64,000 nt of DNA from assembly GCA_900318275.1 (NCBI GenBank), contig ONJY01000013.1, positions 1 through 64,000 on the forward strand, given 5' to 3'. Numbering within the stretch: the stretch's first letter is position 1; every line of letters starts with the position of its first letter. The DNA comes from an uncultured Bacteroidales bacterium. Lineage in GTDB: Bacteria > Bacteroidota > Bacteroidia > Bacteroidales > P3. A model generated the notes under the pieces. That model did not search any database, was not told the DNA's origin, and was given only the letters and a program-made list of their open reading frames with translations. The translations under genes were made by a program, and so were the position numbers. This document shows, piece by piece, positions 6,825 through 15,763 of this stretch.

Positions 6825-9758
6825 GCTGTTGTCGCTGAAGACGACTTCCGGCGCATCGGGTGTAACCACCATGGGTGAGATGTGCGGGGTGGCCTGCAGG
6901 TGGACGCCTCTGACGTTGAGGCTGAGGGTGATGGTGCTGTCGCAACGGTGGATGGTGGTGTACTTGACGCTGTCGGTTATCGTTGTTTTGTCGTTGTAGT
7001 CGAGTTGGCGTCCTTGCCAGAGGTAGGGCATCTGTGTGAGGCACAGGGTGTCATACTCTGTGTATCGCTCGGAGGGCCAGACGGTGAGCTTTATGATGAC
7101 CGAGCTGTCGCAGCCGTATATCGATTGCAGGTTGTAGCGGTATGTGCCGCTGGTGGTGAGGTTGTCGCCGTGGTAGGTGAAAGGCATGTTGTCGCAGGTG
7201 GAGGTGTCGATGGGTGTGGTGTAGTCGTAGGCGGGGTTTACGGCCACATGGAGATGCAGCGTGCTGTCGGCGCCGTGGGTGGTGAGCAGGTGTCTGACGG
7301 CGTTGCCTCCGCCGTCGAACCGGTGGCCGTACCACACGAGCGGCCACACGTTGTCGCAGACGATGGTGTCGTGACTCACTTCCACGTTGTACCACACGTG
7401 CAGCTTGTAGTTGACGGTGCTGTCGCAGCCTTGGTTGTTGGCGATGAGGAAGAGGGTGTCGGTGACGGTGTCGAAAGCCCCGAGCCCTTGGCGTACCCAC
7501 GGCAGGTCGTTCTCCACGACGGTGTCGGCGATGTCGCTACGGGTGTCCTCGATGACCGTGAGGCTCATGACGAGGAGGCTGTCGGCTCCGTGGCTGTTGA
7601 CGAGCACCACCTCATTTGTACCTCTGTTGTTGAAGGTTACGCCGTTCCACACGATGGGCAGCTGGTGGCGGCAGACGACGGAGTCGGCCAGCGCCGAGGT
7701 GTTGCGCCACACATGCAGGGAGTATTGCAGCACGCTGTCGCAGCCGACGGCATTGACCAGGGTGTAGGTGGTGTCGAAGTCGGAGAGGAGTGTGTCGACT
7801 CTCGGCAGGACCCATGGGAGGCTGTTCTCGACGATGGTGTCGTTGCGTGTGGCTCGGCTGTCTTCCTTGACGGCGAGGGACATCACCGTGATGCTGTCGG
7901 CCCCATGGATGTCCGTCAGCGCCAGCGTCTGCACACCGGCGTCGCTGAAGGTGAGGGTGCCCCAAGTGAGCGGCAGCTGATGGCGGCAGACGGTGCTGTC
8001 GATAGAGTCGAGGGTGTTGAGCCATACGTGGAGGCTGTAGTGTATGGTGCTGTCGCAGCCGACGCTGTTGGTCACAAGGTATTCCACCGTTGTGTCGGCC
8101 ATGAATGTCTCATATCCGGCGAGGCCCCACGGGAGGGTGTTCTCCACCACGCTGTCGGCCAGCGTTGCCTGTGTGTCCTCCAGCAGCGTGAGCCTCATGG
8201 TGACGATGCTGTCGGCCCCATGTATGTTGGTGAAGGTGACGTTCTGCATGCCGGCATCGTCGAAGGTGACGCCGTTCCACGTCAGCGGCAGCTGGTGGCG
8301 GCAGAGGGTGCTGTCGAGGGTGTCCGCCACGTTGTACCACACGAAGACCGTCAGGTGCACCGTGCTGTCGCATCCCTGTGTGGTGGTGGCGACGACGGTC
8401 GAGTCAATCATCAGCGCGCCGACGGCAGGGTGGGGGGCTCCCGGCTGCTGCGGCGTTATAAGGGTCTGTCCGGCGAAGATGTAGGGCAGCTGGTTCTCGG
8501 TGACGGTGTCGGCTATGGTGGCGGTCTTGGAGTGGTTTATGTGCAGCTTGTAGCGCATCGTGCTGTCGCAGCCGTCCACCGATGTGAAGTGCGTGGTTAT
8601 CTGCCTGTCGCTGGTATATGTCTGTCCGTGAAGGGTGTAGCTGTCGCATGCTGTGTCGTATTCCGTGATGTTGTACTTCGGGTGTACCGTTATCACGGCG
8701 GTGCTGTCTATGGTGTCGCCGCAGGTGCTTATAATCCTGAAGAGTACCGGTATCGCTGTGTCGGCGACGATGTTGTTGGGTGCGTGGAACCTGTATGTCG
8801 AGTCGTTGACTCTCTGCACGCAGGGGCTTATCACCTCGCGTCGCTCGAGGGCGCAGCTGGTGGGCAGCAGTTCGGGGTTGAGGGAGAGTTCCCAGTCGAA
8901 GACGTAGCCGTTGTCCTGGCTGAAGGCGTCGATGACTTCCACATACCATGTGCCGTTGAGTGGGCAGCCGACGAGCGCCGACAGGTTCTGGTCGGGGTGG
9001 TAGAACTGCTGTCTGGCGGCCACATCGCTGCTGTCTATGCTGTAACCCGTCCGGTTGGCCGCGCGGTAGATGCGTCCGTCGCCCGGCGCATACTGGTAGC
9101 CGCTGGTGGTGTTGCTGCTCCAGCAGTAGTTCCAACCCACACCGGGTTGGTTGGCGCTCCTCGTGCGGTCGCATATTTCATAGGGATCAGAATGGTCGTA
9201 GGCGACGCCGAGATAGGTGCCGCCGCTAACATTGCTGTAGCTGGTGTTCCACGAGCGGTGTCCCGCAGGCACTTCGTCGTCGCAGTCGCTGCTGCCACGT
9301 CCGCTCCAGTTCATGAGGCTCGCCCTCTGACCGTTGGGGCACACGACGCCGATGTACAGGTCGCCGATATACGAGTGTTCGATGTTCACCCTCACATACT
9401 TTATGTCCTGAGCCGATGCTACGGTGGCTCCGGGTATGAAATCGCTGAAGGTCAGCGTCGAGCGGTAGGAGCATCCGTAGGGCGGACACGACACCCCGTC
9501 GGGCAGGAAGGCCAGCTCGGCGTGACTCTGTGCCGCCATGGGCAGGTCGAACACTACGTTGAAGTTGTTGTTGTAGCCGAATTGTATTGTGGTGTATGAG
9601 TTGGCGCAGACGTCCGTTGGCAGCACGAAGCGCAGGAACTCATTGCTCTGCGCCTGTGTGGCGAGGGGCGTTAGCAGCATCGTCAGAACCGTTGCCGCTC
9701 CAAGCAGCAACCTCGACAATGTCCTGTGTTTGTGTCTAACGTCAATATTCATAACCAT
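6804..9758 (-). CDS. Large secreted protein with P-domain and tandem repeats (T9SS cargo, N-terminal frame)
   Basis: This frame encodes 984 residues before a premature TAG. It has an N-terminal signal peptide (LLLGAATVLTMLLTPLATQA) and a proprotein-convertase P-domain-like region at about 100-300 (GDLYIGVVCPNGQRASLMNW, NGTWYVEVIDAFSQDNGYVF). Then come six or more repeats of about 80 residues built on GCDST and DSTVCRHQLPLTWNG phrases. The matching C-terminal sorting domain lies in another frame (6469-6824). Without it the product would lose its T9SS signal. The paralogue directly upstream (9786-12311) shares the signal, P-domain and repeats. Function is unknown; probably an adhesin-like or surface protein. 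Confidence 0.85.
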   Translation of the reverse strand: MVMNIDVRHKHRTLSRLLLGAATVLTMLLTPLATQAQSNEFLRFVLPTDVCANSYTTIQFGYNNNFNVVFDLPMAAQSHAELAFLPDGVSCPPYGCSYRSTLTFSDFIPGATVASAQDIKYVRVNIEHSYIGDLYIGVVCPNGQRASLMNWSGRGSSDCDDEVPAGHRSWNTSYSNVSGGTYLGVAYDHSDPYEICDRTRSANQPGVGWNYCWSSNTTSGYQYAPGDGRIYRAANRTGYSIDSSDVAARQQFYHPDQNLSALVGCPLNGTWYVEVIDAFSQDNGYVFDWELSLNPELLPTSCALERREVISPCVQRVNDSTYRFHAPNNIVADTAIPVLFRIISTCGDTIDSTAVITVHPKYNITEYDTACDSYTLHGQTYTSDRQITTHFTSVDGCDSTMRYKLHINHSKTATIADTVTENQLPYIFAGQTLITPQQPGAPHPAVGALMIDSTVVATTTQGCDSTVHLTVFVWYNVADTLDSTLCRHQLPLTWNGVTFDDAGMQNVTFTNIHGADSIVTMRLTLLEDTQATLADSVVENTLPWGLAGYETFMADTTVEYLVTNSVGCDSTIHYSLHVWLNTLDSIDSTVCRHQLPLTWGTLTFSDAGVQTLALTDIHGADSITVMSLAVKEDSRATRNDTIVENSLPWVLPRVDTLLSDFDTTYTLVNAVGCDSVLQYSLHVWRNTSALADSVVCRHQLPIVWNGVTFNNRGTNEVVLVNSHGADSLLVMSLTVIEDTRSDIADTVVENDLPWVRQGLGAFDTVTDTLFLIANNQGCDSTVNYKLHVWYNVEVSHDTIVCDNVWPLVWYGHRFDGGGNAVRHLLTTHGADSTLHLHVAVNPAYDYTTPIDTSTCDNMPFTYHGDNLTTSGTYRYNLQSIYGCDSSVIIKLTVWPSERYTEYDTLCLTQMPYLWQGRQLDYNDKTTITDSVKYTTIHRCDSTITLSLNVRGVHLQATPHISPMVVTPDAPEVVFSDNSQDACSS

Positions 9759-9785
9759 TGATGTTTGTCAATCAACCGTCATCCC

Positions 9786-12311
9786 TCAATTCCTCATCAC
9801 CTCGATTGTGCCGTTCTGTTTCACCACGCCCCAGGCGCTGCGCCCCATGAAGCGGTAGTAGTAGGTGCCGTCGGGGCTGTTGGTGGCGTTGGGGTCCCAG
9901 AAGTCCTCGTGGCGGTACACATTCACCGCGTGGAACACCCGTGCGCCCCATTGGTTGTAGATCCATATCTCGTTCATCGGGTATTGGGCCATGTCCACGA
10001 GGTTTACCACCTCCCAGCGGTCGTTGATGCCGTCGCCGTTGGGCGTCACCAGCGTGGGGAACTGCAGCCAGTCGTTGACCACCGTGATGGTGTGCTCAAC
10101 GGTGTCGCGGCACACCGCCGTCAGCGTGTCGGGCCCGTGGTGCGTCCACAGCGCCGTCAGCGTCACCACGTGGTCGCCCGACGGGTTCTGTCCGTTGTTG
10201 TCCCAGTGGTACGACGGCGAGAACTCGTTGCTCGTGTCAATGCCCTGTGTACCCGAAATCTGCCACAGCCACTCCATGTCTTCGAGCGGCCACGAGCCGT
10301 TGAGCAGCTCCACCTGCGGGTCGTGCAGCGGCGGCTCCAGCGGCGTCCACTCGAAGTGGGCTTCGGGGTTGCGGAATATCCACACCGTGCTGTCCATCCG
10401 CACGGTGTCCCTGCAGCCGTTCTCGCTCACCGACATCAGCGTCAGCCCATACACCCCCGCCGAGTCAAAGCCGCAATCTATCAGCGTGTCGCCGACGATG
10501 GTGTCGCCGGTGCTCAGCACCCATTGGCGCCATGCTGTCAGCGGCGTGGTGTCCTTGGCCGCCACACCGTAAGGCTCGCAGCCAAGCAGCACGGTGTCGC
10601 CGCCCCATGTCTGGCCGTCGTCGCTCAGCAGTATGCGTGGCATAAAGGCGCTGTCGATGATGTTTATCTTCACGTGTACAAGGCTGTCGCATCCCCACAC
10701 CGTCGTGTGCGGGCTGTCGAACTCTGCCGGACCGCCATAATCCACCCCCTCGTACACAAACCCATCGTAGCGGCAATAGGCCAGCGTGTCGTTCACTTCG
10801 TAGTTGATGTTGAACACCACGGTCTTCATCACCACGCTGTCGCATCCCGTCACAGCCGTCAGCGTGTCGGGCAGCGTGGTGTCGCTCACTATCGTGTGCA
10901 TGCCCACCGTCACCGTGTCGCCCACGCACACGAGCAGCGTGTCGGTCGACGTTATCGGCGCGCGGTAGATGAACGACTTGGCCACTATGCTGTCGCACCC
11001 CGTGGCCGCCGTCAGCGTGTCGCTCAGCACGGTGTCGTGCGTCACGACGATGCCGCCCGACAGCGTCGTCGTCTCGTCGGGGCACATGTATATCGTGTCT
11101 ATGTTCTCAATCTTGTCCCTGAACTTGTAGGTGTAGGTCACCGTGCTGTCGCAGCCGTGCACCGTCGTCAGGTGCCTCACCACCGTCGTGTCGCTGTTCG
11201 TGGTGCCACCTCCCGGTATCGTCGCCGTAGCGCCGGCGCACAGCGTGTCGGCCACCAGCGTCTCCTGCTGGCTGTAGTAGTGCACCCGCACCACGGTGTC
11301 GCGCTCCGCCGGCGAGCCGGTGCCGTAGATGCGCACCGTGTACTCTATCACCGTGTCGTTATTCGCGCCGCGTGGCGACGTCACGTTCCACACCGAGTCG
11401 TTCTGCTGCATCACCCTGTTGCCAAGCACCGTGCAGCCCGTCATCACGCCGGCCGTAGGCACCAGCGCCTCGTTCAGCGACAGCTCCCAGTCGAACACCC
11501 AGCCGTTGTCGCCGCTCCATGCGTCGATGACCTCTATGTACCACGTGCCATTCACAGGGCATCCCACCAGGTTGCTGAAGCTCTGGTCGGGGCGGTAGAA
11601 ATGGGTTCCCTGCGCCACATGGCTGCTGTCTATGCTGTAATTCGTGCTGTTGCCCGAGCGGTAGATGCGGCCGTCGCCGGCACCGTACTGGTACCCGTGG
11701 GTGTTGCTGCTGCTCCAGCAGTAGTTCCAACCCGTACCCGCACGGTTATAGTAAGAGAGGGAGTCGCACTCGTTGCTATAGTCGCTGCCAGAAACCGGCA
11801 CACCGAAGTCGGTGCTGTTAGACACATTGCTGCCGCTCGCCCAGCTGCGCGCATTGGTCGGCACCATATCCGTACAGTCGCTGCTGCCGCTGCCTGTCCA
11901 GTTCATCAGGCTGGCCCTCTGGCCGTTGGGGCACACGACACCGATGTATAGGTCGCCAACCCAGCTGTGCTCTATGTTAAGCTTCACGAACTTGATGTCC
12001 TCAACATTCCTTATGACGAGGCTGTTGTCCAAGCCGCTGAAGGTCACGTGCGAGCGGTAGGAGCAGCCGTAGGGCGGACACGACTCGCCGTCGGGCAGGA
12101 ACGCTCGCTCGGCACGCGACAGGTTCAACTCCATATCCCTCACCTCGACTTCCGACGCCGCCGTGCGGCCGATGCCTATGCGCACCGTGTCGTGGAGACA
12201 CGCCACAGTGTCCACACTCACACGCACCACCTGCTGGGCCTCTGCAACGGCGCACAAGCACATGCAAACCAGTGCGATAACTATATATTTATATATATTC
12301 GGGCGTGCCAT
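9786..12311 (-). CDS. Secreted P-domain protein with gliding-type T9SS C-terminal domain
   Basis: I place the start at ATG 12311 (MARPNIYKYIVIALVCMCLC), which gives a signal peptide; upstream in-frame codons lie in promoter sequence. The 841-residue protein has a P-domain-like region (VGDLYIGVVCPNGQRASLMN, NGTWYIEVIDAWSGDNGWVF). Repeats with VCVGDTVTVGMHTIVSDTTL-type phrases and GCDS motifs follow, then a PKD-like stretch (AHFEWTPLEP). The C-terminal sorting domain contains FPTLVTPNGDGINDRWEVVN, IWIYNQWGARVFHAVN and NATNSPDGTYYYRF. It is intact, unlike its downstream paralogue. It is predicted to be exported by Sec, then by T9SS to the surface; the in-window partner is the SprE-like gene at 59526. 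Confidence 0.9.
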   Translation of the reverse strand: MARPNIYKYIVIALVCMCLCAVAEAQQVVRVSVDTVACLHDTVRIGIGRTAASEVEVRDMELNLSRAERAFLPDGESCPPYGCSYRSHVTFSGLDNSLVIRNVEDIKFVKLNIEHSWVGDLYIGVVCPNGQRASLMNWTGSGSSDCTDMVPTNARSWASGSNVSNSTDFGVPVSGSDYSNECDSLSYYNRAGTGWNYCWSSSNTHGYQYGAGDGRIYRSGNSTNYSIDSSHVAQGTHFYRPDQSFSNLVGCPVNGTWYIEVIDAWSGDNGWVFDWELSLNEALVPTAGVMTGCTVLGNRVMQQNDSVWNVTSPRGANNDTVIEYTVRIYGTGSPAERDTVVRVHYYSQQETLVADTLCAGATATIPGGGTTNSDTTVVRHLTTVHGCDSTVTYTYKFRDKIENIDTIYMCPDETTTLSGGIVVTHDTVLSDTLTAATGCDSIVAKSFIYRAPITSTDTLLVCVGDTVTVGMHTIVSDTTLPDTLTAVTGCDSVVMKTVVFNINYEVNDTLAYCRYDGFVYEGVDYGGPAEFDSPHTTVWGCDSLVHVKINIIDSAFMPRILLSDDGQTWGGDTVLLGCEPYGVAAKDTTPLTAWRQWVLSTGDTIVGDTLIDCGFDSAGVYGLTLMSVSENGCRDTVRMDSTVWIFRNPEAHFEWTPLEPPLHDPQVELLNGSWPLEDMEWLWQISGTQGIDTSNEFSPSYHWDNNGQNPSGDHVVTLTALWTHHGPDTLTAVCRDTVEHTITVVNDWLQFPTLVTPNGDGINDRWEVVNLVDMAQYPMNEIWIYNQWGARVFHAVNVYRHEDFWDPNATNSPDGTYYYRFMGRSAWGVVKQNGTIEVMRN

Positions 12312-12320
12312 AATTAAATG

Positions 12321-12328
12321 CAAAGATA
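12321..12328 (-). promoter_or_regulatory. Bacteroidota-type -7 box for the T9SS cargo/dapD operon
   Basis: Minus-strand TATCTTTG lies 10 bases upstream of the ATG at 12311. A GTTG at 12351-12348 lies at the right distance (19 bp) for an imperfect -33 box. The untranslated leader would be only a few bases. Confidence 0.6.
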
Positions 12329-12426
12329 CAAAAATTTCGCAACATGACAACATCTCACCCCAATTTTTCTTATTTTTAACATTTCGCGCCCACTCCCGAC
12401 CGCCACATCCACCTCTTACCCCCACC

Positions 12427-12566
12427 TAAACGGCTACTAAACGGCTACTAAACGGCATCAACACCCCATAACTCAAAACTCCTAACTCCCAATCACGCCC
12501 CACAACGGCAGTTCTTCAGTAGTATTTCAGTGTTTGACTGAAGAACTGCCATGCCGTTTCCGTAGT
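12427..12566 (+). repeat. Composite repeat (11-mers, spacer, GGCAGTTCTTCAG hairpin), copy 1
   Basis: Tandem ACGGCTACTAA 11-mers (12427-12455) are followed by a spacer with degenerate heptamers and then a perfect 14-bp inverted repeat, GGCAGTTCTTCAGT (12507-12520) / ACTGAAGAACTGCC (12537-12550). The whole block aligns with the reverse complement of 18595-18710 and with 51110-51289, so it is a dispersed composite element. The gene-free stretch 12312-12650 holds this element and two promoters only. Confidence 0.85.
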
Positions 12567-12596
12567 GGCTTCGTAAGGGAAAGACCCTAAAATAAT

Positions 12597-12627
12597 TTTG
12601 TCAGACATAAAAAAAAGTGTATCTTTG
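12597..12627 (+). promoter_or_regulatory. Promoter of ftcD (TTTG-N19-TATCTTTG)
   Basis: TTTG at 12597-12600 and TATCTTTG at 12620-12627 are separated by 19 bases, an excellent match to the Bacteroidota sigma-ABfr promoter. The ftcD ATG follows 23 bases later. Confidence 0.8.
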
Positions 12628-12650
12628 CAGCAAACTAAAAACAGTACATC

Positions 12651-14348
12651 ATGAAACAACTCATTGAATGCGTGCCTAATATCAGCGAAGGCCGCAACAT
12701 GGATATCATCAACCAGGTGACTGCCGAGATTGAAAAGGTCGATGGCGTGAAGCTCCTCGACGTCGACCCCGGCCAGACAACCAACCGCACCGTCATCACC
12801 TTCGTCGGCGAGCCCGAGCCCGTCCTCGAAGCCGCCTATCAGGTGGTGAAGAAAGCCGCCGAGCTCATAGACATGACCCAGCATCACGGCGCCCACCCGC
12901 GTCAGGGTGCCACCGACGTGTGCCCCCTCATCCCCGTGAGCAACATCACCATGGAAGAGGTCGTCGAGTACGCCCACAAGCTCGGCAAACGTCTCGGCGA
13001 AGAACTGCAGATACCCATCTACTGCTACGAGAACGCCGCCTTCCTGCCCGAACGCCGCAACCTGGCCTACTGCCGCACCGGCGAGTACGAGAGCCTCAGC
13101 TCCCGTCTCGGTACCGAGCAGTGGAAGCCCGACTTCGGCCCCAACGCCTGGAACGACCACACCGCCCACACCGGCGCCACACAGGTAGGTGCCCGCGACT
13201 TCCTCGTGGCCATCAACTACAACCTCAACACCACCAGCACCCGCCGCGCCAACGCCATAGCCTTCGACGTGCGCGAGAAAGGTCGCCCCAAACGCGAAGG
13301 TGGCAAGCCCAGCGGCAAGCCCATCAAGGACGAGAACGGCAAGACCATCATGATTCCCGGCACCCTCAAGGGCACCAAGGCCATCGGCTGGTACATCGAA
13401 GATTACGGCATCGCACAGGTGTCCATGAATATCACCTCCATCAAGGTCGCCCCCGTCCACCTCTGCTTCGACGAGGTGTGCCGCTGCGCTGCCAACCGCG
13501 GCCTCCGCGTCACCGGATGCGAAATCGTAGGCCTCATACCGAAGAGCGTCCTCATCGACGCCGGCAAGTACTACCTGGCCAAGCAGCAGCGCTCCCTCGG
13601 CGTCAGCGAGGAGGAAATCATGAAGGTGGCCATCAAGAGCATGGGCCTCGACGACCTCAAGCCCTTCGACCCCAAAGAGAAAGTCATCGAATACCTCATC
13701 GAGGACCACTCGAAGAAAAAACTCGTCGACCTCACCTGTCGCGGCTTCTGCGACGAGACCGCCAGCGAGAGCCCCGCTCCCGGCGGCGGCAGCGTCAGCG
13801 CCTACATGGGCGCCCTCGCGGCATCCCTCGGCACCATGGTGGCCAACCTCACAGGCGGCAAGGCTGCCTACGACGACGAGTGGGAGAAATTCTCCGACGT
13901 GGCCGTCAAAGGTCAGGCCCTGAAGGACGAGCTCCTGCACCTCGTCGACGAGGACACCGCAGCATTCAACAAAATCATGGATGCCTTCGGCCTGCCCAAG
14001 AAAACCGACGAGGAGAAGGCCGCCCGCAGCGAGGCCATCCAGGAGGCCACCAAGTTCGCCACAGAGGTGCCCTTCCGCACCATGCAGCGCTCCCTCGAAG
14101 CCTTCGAAGTCTGCCGCGCTATGGTGGAATGGGGCAACCCCAACAGCGTCACCGACGGAGGCGTGGGCTCCCTCGCCGCACGCAGCGCCGTCATGGGTGC
14201 TCACCTCAACGTTAAGATCAACGCCTCGTCGCTCAAGGACGAAGCCTTCAAGGCCGACATCCTCGCCAAAGCCCAAGCCATCGAAGACGAAGCAATCAAA
14301 CAGGAAGCTGAGATACTGAAGATAGTCAACGAAAAGATAGGATTATAA
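12651..14348 (+). CDS. ftcD: Bifunctional glutamate formimidoyltransferase / formimidoyl-THF cyclodeaminase
   Basis: The first domain moves the formimino group of N-formimidoyl-glutamate (from histidine breakdown) to tetrahydrofolate. The second cyclises the product to methenyl-THF with release of ammonia. The 565-residue protein starts MKQLIECVPNISEGRNMDII and contains the formiminotransferase N- and C-subdomains (GAHPRQGATDVCPLIPV at about 83-99). From about residue 365 it has the cyclodeaminase domain with SESPAPGGGSVSAYMGALAA. Fusion of both activities is known from animals and from Bacteroidales. A strong Bacteroidota promoter lies upstream. No other hut genes (hutH, hutU, hutI) are in the window. 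Confidence 0.96.
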   Translation: MKQLIECVPNISEGRNMDIINQVTAEIEKVDGVKLLDVDPGQTTNRTVITFVGEPEPVLEAAYQVVKKAAELIDMTQHHGAHPRQGATDVCPLIPVSNITMEEVVEYAHKLGKRLGEELQIPIYCYENAAFLPERRNLAYCRTGEYESLSSRLGTEQWKPDFGPNAWNDHTAHTGATQVGARDFLVAINYNLNTTSTRRANAIAFDVREKGRPKREGGKPSGKPIKDENGKTIMIPGTLKGTKAIGWYIEDYGIAQVSMNITSIKVAPVHLCFDEVCRCAANRGLRVTGCEIVGLIPKSVLIDAGKYYLAKQQRSLGVSEEEIMKVAIKSMGLDDLKPFDPKEKVIEYLIEDHSKKKLVDLTCRGFCDETASESPAPGGGSVSAYMGALAASLGTMVANLTGGKAAYDDEWEKFSDVAVKGQALKDELLHLVDEDTAAFNKIMDAFGLPKKTDEEKAARSEAIQEATKFATEVPFRTMQRSLEAFEVCRAMVEWGNPNSVTDGGVGSLAARSAVMGAHLNVKINASSLKDEAFKADILAKAQAIEDEAIKQEAEILKIVNEKIGL

Positions 14349-14445
14349 ACAGAAACGTGAATTACCGGTAATGACCGTTAATTATCAATAATTAATTTAC
14401 GGCAATTAACGGAATATTCACGATAATTAACGTTAGAACGGAAAT

Positions 14446-14568
14446 ATGAAAAAGAAAGCATTATTGTTATTGGCCGTCGTGGTGCTGACGCTCGTCGCAG
14501 CCGCCTGCACCCACCACACTTGCCCCGCCTATCGTGGCAGCGTGGTGATGGCCGAAGCCACCGAGTAA
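14446..14568 (+). CDS. Very small lipoprotein (40 aa)
   Basis: ATG 14446 opens MKKKALLLLAVVVLTLVAAA followed by CTHHTCPAYRG and a short tail, stop TAA 14566-14568. The lipobox VAAAC gives a mature peptide of about 20 residues with a second Cys and two His. Such tiny lipoproteins are common and often missed. It is 97 bases after ftcD in the same direction, separated by an AT-rich stretch of TTAATTA repeats, and ends just before the bidirectional terminator at 14588. Function unknown. Confidence 0.65.
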   Translation: MKKKALLLLAVVVLTLVAAACTHHTCPAYRGSVVMAEATE

Positions 14569-14587
14569 AAACATGGGGACATAAGAA

Positions 14588-14625
14588 AATCCTCTACAGA
14601 ATATCAGCATATTCTGGAGAGGATT
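14588..14625. terminator. Bidirectional terminator hairpin between converging genes
   Basis: A long stem, AATCCTCTACAGAATAT paired with ATATTCTGGAGAGGATT, with a four-base loop, lies between the small lipoprotein (plus) and prfB (minus). Confidence 0.75.
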
Positions 14626-14641
14626 ATTGTATCAAGTCTGG

Positions 14642-15754
14642 TCAGGCGTCGGCGCCGAACTGCATCAGGTAGGCTTTGATGAACTCGTCGAGCTTGCCGT
14701 CGAGGACACCGGCTACGTCTGAGGTCTGGTAGTTGGTGCGGTGGTCTTTCACGCGACGGTCGTCCATCACGTAGGAGCGTATCTGCGAACCCCACTCGAT
14801 CTTCTTCTGCGAGGCCTTGATTTTGTCTTTCTCCTCCATGCGGTGCTTCATCTCGCGGTCGTAGAGCTGCGAGCGCAGCAGGCGCATGGCGTTCTCCTTG
14901 TTCTTCGGCTGGTCGCGTGTCTCGGTGTTCTCGATGAGTATCTCCTCCTCGACACCGGTGTAGGGGTCCTTGTACTGGTAGCGCAGGCGCACGCCCGACT
15001 CCACCTTGTTGACGTTCTGTCCGCCGGCGCCGCCGCTGCGGAAGGTGTCCCAGGAGAGTTTCGACATGTCCACGACCACCTCTATGGTGTCGTCGATAAG
15101 GGGCGTGACGCTGACCGAAGTGAAGCTCGTCATACGTTTGCCCTGCGCGTTGAAGGGGCTTACGCGCACCAGACGGTGCACACCGGTCTCGCTCTTCAGG
15201 TATCCGTATGCGAAGTCGCCCTCTATCTGAAGCGTACAGCTCTTGATTCCGGCGCCGTCGCCGTCGAGGCTGTTGCTGATGACGACCTTGTAGCCGTGCG
15301 TCTCGGCATAGCGTATGTACATGCGCATGAGCATCTCGGCCCAATCCTGAGCCTCCACGCCACCGGCGCCGGCATTGATGGAAAGCACGGCGTCGAGGCG
15401 GTCGCTCTCGTTGCGCAGCATGTTCTTGAACTCCAGCTCTTCGACCTTCTTCTGTGTGGAAGCTATCTGGGCCAGAAGCTCTTCCTCGGTGGCGTCGCCG
15501 GCGTCGAAGAATTCGCCCATGACCTCAAGGTCGCCACACGCCTCGTCGACGTCTTTGTATGCCGTCACCCACACCTTCTTGGCGTTGATGCCTTTCACCA
15601 CCTTCTGGGCCTCTTTGGGGTCGTTCCAGAAGTCGGGCGCCTCGGTCTTCTTCTCCTCTTCGGCAATCCATGCCGCCGTGTTCTCGATGTCGAGGAACTT
15701 CTTCAATGCCTCTTTGCGGGCAGTCAGGTCTTTTATCTGTTCTTGGTTTGTCAT
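14642..15754 (-). CDS. prfB: Peptide chain release factor 2
   Basis: RF2 ends translation at UGA and UAA. The start at ATG 15754 (MTNQEQIKDLTARKEALKKF) gives 370 residues. Both functional motifs are present: SPF in LVRVSPFNAQGKRMTSF for stop-codon reading, and GGQ in FRSGGAGGQNVNKVESGVRL for peptidyl-tRNA hydrolysis. The N-terminal region where many bacteria have an in-frame UGA and a programmed +1 shift reads continuously (KKFLDIEN), so that autoregulation is absent. The gene ends in TGA. It begins 10 bases beyond the T-run of the SRP RNA gene, so it may be read through from the SRP promoter. Confidence 0.96.
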   Translation of the reverse strand: MTNQEQIKDLTARKEALKKFLDIENTAAWIAEEEKKTEAPDFWNDPKEAQKVVKGINAKKVWVTAYKDVDEACGDLEVMGEFFDAGDATEEELLAQIASTQKKVEELEFKNMLRNESDRLDAVLSINAGAGGVEAQDWAEMLMRMYIRYAETHGYKVVISNSLDGDGAGIKSCTLQIEGDFAYGYLKSETGVHRLVRVSPFNAQGKRMTSFTSVSVTPLIDDTIEVVVDMSKLSWDTFRSGGAGGQNVNKVESGVRLRYQYKDPYTGVEEEILIENTETRDQPKNKENAMRLLRSQLYDREMKHRMEEKDKIKASQKKIEWGSQIRSYVMDDRRVKDHRTNYQTSDVAGVLDGKLDEFIKAYLMQFGADA

Positions 15755-15763
15755 ATAAGCACT

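Noticed and set aside
6882-9599. A 905-codon plus-strand open frame
   Set aside because: Mirror of the T9SS cargo gene, which has a signal peptide, a P-domain and repeats in the opposite frame; no recognisable domain here.
9765-11951. A 728-codon plus-strand open frame
   Set aside because: Antisense shadow of the intact T9SS cargo gene.
12516-14276. A 586-codon minus-strand open frame
   Set aside because: Antisense shadow of ftcD, which is certain from its motifs.
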